Positions 19,807 through 28,564 of a stretch of 36,560 nt of DNA are shown in pieces; within the stretch, counting starts at the first letter, position 1; each line of letters starts with the position of its first letter. The notes below the pieces were generated by a model. That model did not search any database. It was not told where the DNA came from and worked only from the letters and a program-made list of their open reading frames with translations. Position numbers and translations under genes: made by a program. The DNA is from Stentor coeruleus (lineage: Eukaryota; Ciliophora; Heterotrichea; Heterotrichida; Stentoridae): the NCBI GenBank assembly GCA_001970955.1, contig MPUH01000754.1, positions 1 through 36,560 on the forward strand. The letters run 5' to 3'.

Positions 19807-20904
19807 ATGTGGAAAAAAATCATATTATCGCTACTTGTAGCATTTGTGCCTGTTTTTTGGGTGCAGAGCAATAGGATTTTTGAGTTGGATAAGGATGTGG
19901 TTTATCATCATACAGAGAAATGTAAGGTGGTTGGTATTGATAAGAATATTGTTGACTTTGATGAATTCGATTCAGAGGAGCTTATTGCTGCAGAATGCGA
20001 TATGTCAAGTATTTTTGGAAGTGGTCCTGATACAGCATCTCGTGGTAGACTTCTTAGAGTACTTGACCTAGCATACGGTGCTCCAAAATTCGTCGAGATT
20101 CAACTGTCAGGCTTCCCATCCGACATTTGGTTCTTCCCATTCGGAATTTTCTATCAAGACAACACAATCTACGTCCTCAACCAAGCTTTTAATCATGGCG
20201 GATCACGAGTCGAAGTCTTCATATATTCCAACTTTAGGGCAATATACAAAGGTAGCATTCTTCTTGACACCCAAGTCGGGGGAACATTTGGTGATTTAGT
20301 CATACATAATGAAAACATCTACTTATCCCAATATTCATCAATACCTTTAGAACAAAACTCAAAACCTTATCCTTTTACATCAGTCATCAAATCTTTTTAT
20401 CAAAATATAGTCCAACAACATGAAGCAGGTGTTTATAAATGCCCATTTAAATTGAATTCTTTTACTAATTGCACTATTGAAGCTACAGAAAAAAGTCATT
20501 CTATACCAAGTATTATAAAAGATAGAGAAAATAACATAATTGTCTCGTTTTCTTCAATTGATTATAATAAAGTTGCTGTTTATACAATAACTCCAAGAGG
20601 TGGGTTAAGTTATGATTCAAGAATATCTTTACGTGATAGAGCAGAAAGATTGTTTTATTCTAAGACTTTTGGGAAAATTTATGGATCAGCTATACCTTGG
20701 CCTATGATGATATTTAGTGGAAATACTCCAGCTGGAGCTATTGAAATTAATAAAGAACAAGGGAAAGCGTATACTCATAGAAGATTGTTTATGCAAGAAA
20801 AAGATATAAAAGGGATTAAAGCTGTGGCTAGAGTTGGAAATTATGTTTTGAGTACAGGGTTTATGGAAAACGCAGCGTATGTTTGTTTGGTTGTTGACTC
20901 TTAG
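19807..20904 (+). CDS. secreted paraoxonase-like six-bladed propeller protein
   Basis: 365 residues ending in TAG. The N-terminus MWKKIILSLLVAFVPVFWVQS is a signal peptide, so secretion or an endomembrane location is expected. The body follows the paraoxonase/arylesterase order: an acidic segment (DFDEFDSEELIAAECD), EIQLSGFPSDIWFFPFGIF (family: FDVSSFNPHGI), NTIYVLNQAFNHGGSRVEVF (family: MYLLVVNHP---STVELF), FGDLVIHNENIYLS (family: LNDIVAVGPEHFY), and VGNYVLSTGFMENAAYVCL at the end (family: KGKLLIGTVFHKALYC). The His of the NPHGI motif is Phe here and the Asn before Asp in LND is Gly. The calcium site and lactonase activity are therefore doubtful. Possible glycosylation sites such as NCT occur. 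A divergent member; the family call is by motif order. Confidence 0.75.
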   Translation: MWKKIILSLLVAFVPVFWVQSNRIFELDKDVVYHHTEKCKVVGIDKNIVDFDEFDSEELIAAECDMSSIFGSGPDTASRGRLLRVLDLAYGAPKFVEIQLSGFPSDIWFFPFGIFYQDNTIYVLNQAFNHGGSRVEVFIYSNFRAIYKGSILLDTQVGGTFGDLVIHNENIYLSQYSSIPLEQNSKPYPFTSVIKSFYQNIVQQHEAGVYKCPFKLNSFTNCTIEATEKSHSIPSIIKDRENNIIVSFSSIDYNKVAVYTITPRGGLSYDSRISLRDRAERLFYSKTFGKIYGSAIPWPMMIFSGNTPAGAIEINKEQGKAYTHRRLFMQEKDIKGIKAVARVGNYVLSTGFMENAAYVCLVVDS

Positions 20905-21258
20905 GATGAGGTTTTATTTTAAGTTATGGGAATTAGATTTGATTTTTAAATTATGAGGATTTAGGTTTAGGATTAGAATTAGAATTATGTGAAAAGTATA
21001 TGGGAAGATTATAAATTGATGATGTTTATTTGGTATTTATAGATATATAAATTGTGAAATATATTTATTGTTAATATGAGTTTTAGGAATAGTTTAGGTT
21101 ACAATAATTTTTGTGGGGATTTTAAAACTTTTATTAAATGTATAGAGGATAAATAAAAAGGAAGGTTAATATTTGTAACTAAAAATGTATTCTTATAACT
21201 CAAATCATATACCTCTGTTACATAAAAAAGTAAAAGCAAATCACTAGTCAATCATTAA
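20905..21258. other. convergent intergenic region
   Basis: Lies between two gene 3' ends. The left part is G/T-rich and the right part is A/C-rich on the + strand, switching near 21130-21180. No gene was seen. Confidence 0.5.
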
Positions 21259-24200
21259 CTAATCTAACCTAACTTCTTCTACATCATCATCATCCTCCTT
21301 CTCATCTTTATCATAAATCTTAATTTCCTCCATCTTCTTCTCAATATCTTCATCCTTATCCTCAATCTTAATCTCCATCATTTTCTTCTCAATCTCTTCA
21401 TCATTACCCTTCCCTTTATCATTATTTTCCTCAGCATGTGTCCCTTTGGCATTTTTAACATTAATCTTTACAGCTTTTTCTTTAGGTGGTTCATATTTGT
21501 AACTTATACTAAAACTCTCAGTATGTCTTTCATATTTTTTTTTCTCATCACTAGTAAGTTCTCTAATCTCATCATCTGAATCTTTAACACTATATTAAAA
21601 TTACAAAAAAAAAGTTCCATCCATGTTTATATACCAAGGCATGCTCCCAATTCCATACATATTATTGTGAGTTCTATAAAAATTTTCAGTTTTCAAATCA
21701 ATTCTTTTAAATCCCCAAGTTTGAGAAATTTTAGCTGCCATAACATTTTCTGACTATATAAAAATTACTTTTATATCAAAAGCTTCAGCTAGTTTTTTCC
21801 CGAATTCATCAATTGTTGAGTATTTTTTAATAATAATTTCTCTACAGTCAGAAATAGTCCAAGTATTTGGATACCATCTTTTAGCTAATATGATCATATC
21901 TGAATATGTTATTTCTTGAATATCAGGTTTATCAAGAAGTTCAAGACATAAACCTTTTCTATCGTACATTATATAATAATTTAAGCTTTCATTATCGAGG
22001 AGGATTTTTGAAAGCCTGTCACTATTTCTTTCTCTAATACGGGTTTTGTTATGAGAAATATTTAGAGTTGGGTAACGTTTTTGTAGGACTGAGATCAGTT
22101 TAGCTTTGAGTTCTCCAACTTTAATTTGATCATCTACTGGTCTATCAAAAAGCTCATAAAACACATAACAAGTACAATCTTTTTCTGTATCCCTAGCTAA
22201 ATGTCCCATAGAAAAAACATACCTATGCTGATTTGGCCCTGTAGGTTTACCAAGTTCTACATATATAAGGCTATAATTGCTCAAATTAGCTTGAATAAGT
22301 TTTAAATTAGGATCTTTTAATTCCATAGCTGATGATCCTCCACGTTTCATAATAAAACTATTAGGAGAAATATTAAGCTTTTTTGCTATTAAATCCCTTA
22401 AGTTTTGAATTGTACTCTCAAATTCTAATACTACAGAATGAGTACATTCTATATATTTGTATTCATTTGGTTTATCATTTGGATTATTAAATTTTATTGT
22501 GCATCGCTTAGATTCTATGTCAAATTGTTGTTGCCATCTAGATTTTGTTAGAGTATTGTCTGATTCTTCAATGAATAGAGTACTTCCGTCGTAGATTCCT
22601 GCTGTTGCTAGGATTTTTTCTAGGTTAAAACTATTGTTTACTTGCTCACAAAATGTTGACATCCCGGTATAGGATTTTTTGAAGATTTTTTGCTTTTCAG
22701 CAGGGATGTTTAGTTTTTCTTCAAATTTTTTTTGCATGTCGGCAACTGTTCCTTTTTTGTTTACACCGATTTTTTTCGGGTTGGAAGTTTTTTCTTCGAT
22801 TGTTAAACCTGGGTCTTGGATTTCTGAAGTCCAAACATTCACTTTGACTATTATTTCGTTGGGGTCGTATGGAGGCCACTCTTCATCGATTTTCTTAGTT
22901 TCAACTGCAAGGATTTTATAATTAAAAAATCCAAGATCAGATATAAGTTTATTATCATCATATACCTCTTGTAAAAGATCATAATATTGCATATACCCTC
23001 TAAGCCTAATATTTTCATTTTCATTTATTTCAAATTTCTTCATAGCCAAAGCTGTAAGTTCCTTGAAAGTTTTATCTTTTTTTATATTAATCGTTGCATC
23101 TTTTTTCCCATAGAAAATTTTGAATGTATATGAATTATATGAATCCCTTTCATCATCATCATCTGCTTTAGTAACTTTTATTTCTTCAGTAATATTGAAT
23201 GGGATTTTTGAATCTTCGACAATTTGTAGATTTTCGTTTTGGATTTTTCTATACATAAGAAGATAAGCATTTGTTGAGTAGAAACCTCCCCAACCTGATG
23301 AAGCTTCACCTCCAAAGACGTTGATGATTTCTTTTTCTTCGATTTCTTTGACGTTTGAGTCGTTGAAGTTACGCCATTTTGAATCTTCAAAGGATTTTAT
23401 ATAGGCGAAATAGTGTCCACCCATTGCTGAGCCTGAGTGAATCATAATAGAAAACAGCTCATAAACATACTCTCCATCTTTCTTATAAAGTTCAATTTCA
23501 GCAATTTGCTTAGCCTTCCTCAACTCAGTCTCCCTAGCAATGATTTTTTCCTTAACAATCTTATCTTTCTTCATTGGTTTTTTTTCAAAGTCATCGAAAA
23601 TCGATTCTGTATTTTTACTAGTCAACACTTTAAATTCCCTTTTATCCACATTATCAATATCAAACTTAAACCCTACATCAAAATTCTGTTTATTCAAATC
23701 TCCGCGTACTTCTTCCTGATGTTTAAACATGCTTTCCTCAATTTTTACATCCCCAACAAATGAATTAGCATTTAAAATTGTAGGAAAACTAACTCTATCA
23801 TTAAGTTTTATTCTCTGAAAAGTTTCATAATCCAAATCAAATCTTTTTAATTGGACAACCAATATATAAGGAAGTTCTTCAAATTTCAAACCTTTAACAG
23901 CATCTTGTTTACTATTGCAATGCCCACAAAAATACTTATTTCCTTCATCAAGAATTTCAGGTTTTATAAAAGTATACAGAGCTTTTTCTATAGAATCATT
24001 ATAAATATTGTCGAATTTGCTTTTTACAGTTAAAGACAGGTCTAGAAAAGTGTCAATTCGCCTTGATTCGTTTTTACAATTTGAACATTTGACATAGTCT
24101 ATCATTTTCCCTTCATAGAGTTTTTTTATCATATTTTCTTCAGGTGTTCCTTGGACACTTTTTTCTATAGCGTCAAAAAGTACTCTGCAGAATTCTTGAA

Positions 24201-24486
24201 CGTCGTGTTGCTCGAAACTATCTTTTGTGTTCCAACCAAAGCTTTTTGTCAAACCTTTTGTGTCAGCGTATGAGGATTTTGAGGTTTGAAGGGAACCAAA
24301 GAGTAGTTGGAGTTGGTATGGGATTGAGTCAATCTTTTCATCATGTCTTTCTGGATCGTATTGCCAGCTGTAGATACGATTTCTGAACTCTGGGGTCATG
24401 TAGAGTGATTGAAGGAGAGAGTTCATATAACAGGTCGCTCCTTGGTTTGACAGACCTCTGTAGACTCTTTTTTCTTCTGAGTACAT
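21259..24486 (-). CDS. ubiquitin-specific protease, USP47-like, two introns
   Basis: 1065 residues after removing 15-nt introns at 21754-21768 and 21590-21604. The catalytic domain starts near the N-terminus: GLSNQGATCYMNSLLQSLYM with the Cys box, FGWNTKDSFEQHDVQEFCR, CSNCKNESRRIDTFLDLSL, the zinc-like CGHC, and VQLKRFDLDY. The His box is GGHYFAYIKSF, followed by the Asn/Asp in NFNDSNV. All catalytic residues are present. The close match to USP47/UBP of animals (SIPYQLQLLF, FIKPEILDEGNKYFC, RIKLNDRVSFP) supports that subfamily. The long C-terminal half has ubiquitin-like segments (TFKIFYGKKDATINI). Past the first intron the protein continues with MPWYINMDGTFF and an acidic tail carrying two related IEKKM-EIKI units, ending EEVRLD. 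Role: removes ubiquitin from substrates. Confidence 0.93.
21590..21604 (-). other. 15-nt intron 2 of the USP47-like gene
   Basis: On the coding strand GTAATTTTAATATAG, phase 2. Splicing joins NMDGTFF to VKDSDDE and opens the acidic tail to a TAG at 21259-21261. Confidence 0.85.
21754..21768 (-). other. 15-nt intron 1 of the USP47-like gene
   Basis: On the coding strand GTAATTTTTATATAG, phase 0; its last three bases form the apparent stop codon of the long frame. Splicing joins FDIK to SENVMAAKISQTWGFK. Confidence 0.88.
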
Positions 24487-24992
24487 TTATATTACATCAG
24501 AACCATGAAATTGATTAGAAGCTTGATGAAGATCAGGATTGGGTGAGTTTAGGTATGGATTGACTTAGATATAGAGGGTGAAAAAAAAGACGCAGGCTAG
24601 CCTGCGTAAAATAAAAAAGGCGAAGAATATTATAAGCTAGTTTATATACTTTTGTGTTGAAGTTTATGATTTTATTGCGATTTTCTCATGAAGTTTATGT
24701 AGACTCAGAAATTTAGATATTTTTTTCACGATCTTTGAAAACAAAAAAAATCATGTTATTGACAAAGGTGTAGTTTCTCAATATTTTTATACTTAAAATA
24801 TACAAATCATCTGAGAACATACAAAAAAACAAAACTCCTAAAGAATTGTAACTCATTTATAAATAACCCTTTAAGTTCTTATCATAAACTATTAACTCAA
24901 TAATCCCTTATATAAACTTATTAAATTCTCTTTTTAATAAAAATCTTATCTCTACTAGAAATTATCCTTACCCAAAAACTCAGTTTCTATAA
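24487..24992. other. intergenic stretch between the BART and USP47-like genes
   Basis: No coding frame. It holds the GC-rich palindrome at 24590-24607 with an adjacent T-run (listed separately). Its right end is C/A-rich, as 3' of other minus-strand genes. Confidence 0.5.
24590..24607. repeat. perfect 18-bp GC-rich palindrome with flanking T-run
   Basis: ACGCAGGCTAGCCTGCGT is a perfect inverted repeat (12 of 18 bases G/C in a region below 30%). On the minus strand it is followed by CTTTTTTTT, giving a hairpin-plus-U-tract shape like an intrinsic or Pol III-type terminator. It lies 104 bp upstream of the USP47-like start. It could be a terminator, a dimeric protein site or a small structured RNA end. 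Confidence 0.55.
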
Positions 24993-25547
24993 TTATTTAC
25001 GTTTAACATTTGTGATAATCAGTCCTTGAAAGTCGGCAATTTCATCACCATCAACTACTTCATCAGTATATATAATCGAAGCAGTCCCGGCAACTTCTAA
25101 GTCACTCACATTATTATAACTCAACATAAGTTCTTTAAACACCTGAAAATCACTAAAACTAAGCAACATTTCAAACAATGGCCCATCAATTTCATTCTGT
25201 CTTTGCATAAGCATTCTAGTAAATTGACTCATATCAACATCTCTAAGCCGAGTTTCAATATACTTTTCAATTTCACTTTGGTATTTCTGAAATATATCCA
25301 TATATATCAACTTATTCTCTTCATCAGATGTAAATTCTGAACAATATGCCCTAACAAATCTGTCTTGTATTGTATTAAATTCACTTGACATCACAATATC
25401 TTCAAGTCTTCCAACAATTGTATCAAACACATCCTCTTCAGCGCTTTGTCCAAAAGCTGTGATTTCAAATTCATCTTCAGACTCTAAGTCCATTTGATTA
25501 TCTTCATCATCTTCTACAAAGATCTCTTCTTCAATTTCTTCATCCAT
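24993..25547 (-). CDS. ARL2BP: ARL2-binding protein (BART) homologue
   Basis: 184 residues. An acidic N-terminal 40 residues (EEEIFVEDDEDNQMDLESED) precede a single BART domain: FDTIVGRLEDIVMSSEFNTI, then SDEENKLIYMDIFQKYQSEI, EKYIETRLRDVDMSQF and GPLFEMLLSFSDFQVFKELM. The order and wording (VGxLEDIxM, EENKLIY, IFxxYxxxxEKYIE, FxMLLxFxDFxxFKExxL) match animal ARL2BP throughout. These proteins bind the GTP form of ARL2/ARL3 and act at cilia, basal bodies and mitochondria, fitting a heavily ciliated cell. The BART fold is also in CFAP36 (BARTL1), but the EENKLIY stretch favours ARL2BP. Confidence 0.9.
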   Translation of the reverse strand: MDEEIEEEIFVEDDEDNQMDLESEDEFEITAFGQSAEEDVFDTIVGRLEDIVMSSEFNTIQDRFVRAYCSEFTSDEENKLIYMDIFQKYQSEIEKYIETRLRDVDMSQFTRMLMQRQNEIDGPLFEMLLSFSDFQVFKELMLSYNNVSDLEVAGTASIIYTDEVVDGDEIADFQGLIITNVKRK

Positions 25548-25650
25548 TTAGTTTATATAAAATTTAAAAAAACACTAAAAATGTACATACAAAGAAAATT
25601 AGCTCAAAAAATAACGAGCAATAAACCTAATCCATAAGTTTATAACTAAG

Positions 25651-26553
25651 TTAATTCATCGCTGATGCTCCAACACCAAGTAAATCAATTTTACACTGGC
25701 CGAATTGGATCTGGAAGTATCCTTGCATACCCCAAGAAGTGCCCCACGAGTTACTACAAACCCAATAATTAGTACTTCCATTAACACCCCATCCAAAAAT
25801 TTTTACTGTCTGTGAGCCAATAGGTCCACCATAAGTCCAAACATAAATCCCACTAATATAACTTGTAAAATCTTTATACACAGTCATTGAAGATGTTACA
25901 GCCCCACCTGCCATAATAGCATTCTGAATTCCAGTAGAATTTGAGAATTGAACTATATTATTAACATAAAACAAAGTAACTGGAGTCCCATTATCACAAA
26001 TATCTGAACAAGTTGTACTACCAGTCCAAGCTTGACAATTTGCCAAACCAATACCATTTTGTTGTATCCAATTAAAAAGATTATAAGCTGTTCCACCAGA
26101 GCATTGAGATGTTGTTGTAGAACATGCCATAGCATTTTGTGATGAATAAAGAACTCCTGCATATCTGATGCTTCTAATACAAGCACGTTCACTCATTACA
26201 GCTGTTGCAGCAAAAGCATAGCTTGCAGAACATCCTCCTTGATTTTGTATTGGGGTAACACAAACTGGCCAGGTTGCATTTGCCATATAAGTTGCTGGGA
26301 TTGGTACTGTTTGAGACAGGTTTTCAGATTGGATTGATGAATAATGTGATATAGGTTCAGATTCAGGGATAAAAACTTTGGCTTCGCGAAGTTTCATTGA
26401 AGACACCCAAGTGTGTCCTGCAATCCATAATGATTGATGGGAGTTTACATAGTCGATTTCTTCTTGAGTCATCACTGAGAGTTCTTCATTTTCGGGAAAT
26501 GATTGAGAGAACACATTGGAAGTGATGAATAGGAATGCCACTAAAAACTTCAT
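25651..26553 (-). CDS. secreted cathepsin-like (C1A) protein lacking catalytic Cys and His
   Basis: 300 residues. MKFLVAFLFITSNVFSQ is a signal peptide. A short pro-region follows (YVNSHQSLWIAGHTWVSSM, cathepsin-B-like), then the papain-like domain. The active-site strand reads QNQGGCSASYAFAATA where papains have QG-CGSCWAF, so the nucleophile is Ser (AGC, 26221-26223 on the + strand). The His region reads GSQTVKIFGWGVN where the family has GHAV-I-GWG, so His is Gln (25810-25812). The oxyanion Gln, the Asn of NSWGTSWG, CSGG and many Cys are kept, so the fold should be stable. Without Cys and His it cannot work as a papain-type protease. Compare TINAG and other secreted C1A pseudoproteases. 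Likely role: binding, inhibition or structure in vesicles or outside the cell. Confidence 0.85.
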   Translation of the reverse strand: MKFLVAFLFITSNVFSQSFPENEELSVMTQEEIDYVNSHQSLWIAGHTWVSSMKLREAKVFIPESEPISHYSSIQSENLSQTVPIPATYMANATWPVCVTPIQNQGGCSASYAFAATAVMSERACIRSIRYAGVLYSSQNAMACSTTTSQCSGGTAYNLFNWIQQNGIGLANCQAWTGSTTCSDICDNGTPVTLFYVNNIVQFSNSTGIQNAIMAGGAVTSSMTVYKDFTSYISGIYVWTYGGPIGSQTVKIFGWGVNGSTNYWVCSNSWGTSWGMQGYFQIQFGQCKIDLLGVGASAMN

Positions 26554-26798
26554 ATTTATGAATAAATTCTACACGATTAGAGAAATTTATTATAAGAATA
26601 GTTTCAGGCTTTTAGGTTTTATAGGAATTTGTGAATAGAGAAAGGTTAAGAGGAGTGTATGAGTTTTTGTTGGAGGATTGTAGAATTAAAAATTTTTAAT
26701 GATTAGAAGATTTGGGTTGGGAAGGAAAACGAAGGGAAATTGATATGTTTTTAGTATGCAAGATTAAAAGCTCATGAATAACAGAGCTTTAAATTAAT

Positions 26799-28220
26799 TT
26801 ACTTACCACTCTTAACATTCCTACTCGACTCACTAGCTTTCATAGCTTCAAGTTCCTGTAGTGCTATAACAAGACTATTCCTTTGCGTTCCTCTCTTATA
26901 AGTATACCCAACAAAATCCATATCTCTCCTACCAGCCGACAATGGTTCCATAACTTTCCCAAAAAACGGTTCATTTTCTTCAAATTTATCAAAATGCCTA
27001 GTATCAATAGCACTTCTAATCTCAGGTATATACGGAGCATTTGTATTCCTAATATTTTCCCAATCAATATTTTTAAAAAATGGATGAGCTTTAATTTCAT
27101 CAACACCTCTACATCCAAGTCTATCATTAGGATCTCTTAACAATTTTAATATAAGATCAACAGCTTCAGGGCTAATAACAGGGTCAGGAGGGATTCTAAG
27201 GACTTTTTTCCAAGATATTATTTTCTGACAAGTTACAGATGAATCTTCAGAATAAAATGGAGGATATCCAATAAGCATTTCAAATAAAATAACACCTAAA
27301 CTCCACCAATCTACAGTTTCATTATACCCTTGTTGTGTAAAAACTTCTGGGGCAATATAATCAGGTGTTCCAACAGTACTAAAAGCAAGTTCCCTACTAC
27401 GTTTATATGTGGATTTATCAGTTTGTTTTATAAGATTAGTTAAATCACCTGAAATTGTCACTAAAGATGGCTGGGGTAAATTAGGGTCTTCTTGACTTCT
27501 TCTTAGTTTGATACTATTAGGGATGATTTCTGCAAATTTACATAAACCGAAGTCTGAAAGCTTTATATGTCCTGTTGTGTCAAGGAGGACATTATCAGGT
27601 TTTAAATCTCTGTGTATATAATTAAGACAATGTGCTGAATCTATAGCTAAAACAACTTCTGCGGCATAGAATCTAGCTTCATGTTCAGAAAATATGTCTT
27701 TTTTCATAAGTAAAGTCATTAAATCCCCGCCTGGCAAATATTCCATGCATAAATAAAGGTATTCTGGGTCTTGGAATGAATATTTTAATTCGACTATCCA
27801 TGGATTGTTAGCTTTGGCAAGGATGTCTCGTTCTGCTTTCACATGTTTGACTTGGTTTTTGCTTTTCATTTCGGTTTTTTTGAGCTTTTTCATTGCCACA
27901 ATCTCACCTGTTTCTTTAACCCTACATACTCTGACTTCCCCATATGCTCCTTTACCTATGATTGATATCGGTTCAAAGTCTTTGACTGTCATTTTTTGAC
28001 GACTTTTACGCATTAGTTCAGCTTCTTTGTGTAGGACTTCTTGTTTTATTATTTCTTGCTCTGTGGTAGATAAACTCATTTGTCCGAGTTTCTTATAAAA
28101 CTCGTCCCAATCGTTGCGTTTACGCTCTTCTTCTTCTTTGATTCTCGCATATTTCTGCTCGATATATGTTTTTGCGGTCTCTACCTTTTCCCTACAGCTA
28201 TCGGATATGTCTCTTTCCAT
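26799..28220 (-). CDS. NDR/LATS-family AGC protein kinase
   Basis: 473 residues. A basic, charged N-terminal helix region (residues 1-85, KTYIEQKYARIKEEEERKR) is the MOB-binding part of NDR kinases. The kinase domain starts at FEPISIIGKGAYGEVRVCRV (Gly loop), with Lys in VAMKKLKK, HRDLKPDNVLL, DFGLCK, and an insert before TVGTPDYIAPE. That insert is the NDR auto-inhibitory segment, here Lys/Arg-poor. WWSLGVILFEMLIGYPPF follows, and the C-terminal AGC extension carries the hydrophobic motif FVGYTYKR with its Thr. All catalytic residues are present. The family acts with MOB proteins in Hippo/MEN-like pathways controlling division, cell shape and, in ciliates, cortical patterning. Its 5' flank is G/T-rich on the + strand, as for other minus genes. 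Confidence 0.93.
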   Translation of the reverse strand: MERDISDSCREKVETAKTYIEQKYARIKEEEERKRNDWDEFYKKLGQMSLSTTEQEIIKQEVLHKEAELMRKSRQKMTVKDFEPISIIGKGAYGEVRVCRVKETGEIVAMKKLKKTEMKSKNQVKHVKAERDILAKANNPWIVELKYSFQDPEYLYLCMEYLPGGDLMTLLMKKDIFSEHEARFYAAEVVLAIDSAHCLNYIHRDLKPDNVLLDTTGHIKLSDFGLCKFAEIIPNSIKLRRSQEDPNLPQPSLVTISGDLTNLIKQTDKSTYKRSRELAFSTVGTPDYIAPEVFTQQGYNETVDWWSLGVILFEMLIGYPPFYSEDSSVTCQKIISWKKVLRIPPDPVISPEAVDLILKLLRDPNDRLGCRGVDEIKAHPFFKNIDWENIRNTNAPYIPEIRSAIDTRHFDKFEENEPFFGKVMEPLSAGRRDMDFVGYTYKRGTQRNSLVIALQELEAMKASESSRNVKSGK

Positions 28221-28564
28221 TTTGGAATAATTAAATTGTATGTTTTTCTGTTGAAATAGGGATCTTTAGTATACAATATAAGATTTCTAAAGAATAAGGG
28301 TATTATGAATTGTTATCAAATACAAAAATACAGAAGGTATTTAATTATATAAAGAAATTTTCATGTGATATACAGATAATGTATTATTATATAGATTATA
28401 TGGTTTAAATTAAAGAGAAAAGTGCTTTTTTTTTCATATAGGATTATTATAAGGTTTTATATATGATTATTGATAGAACTTAAGGTAAAAAATGTAATAT
28501 AAATTTAATATAGCTATTTTATGATTACGATTTGTGTAATTAATAACTATTCAAGTTATATAAA
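28221..28564. other. intergenic, no gene seen
   Basis: AT-rich, with many TATA-like runs. It separates the kinase start from the 3' end of the disordered-protein gene. Nothing was recognised. Confidence 0.5.
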
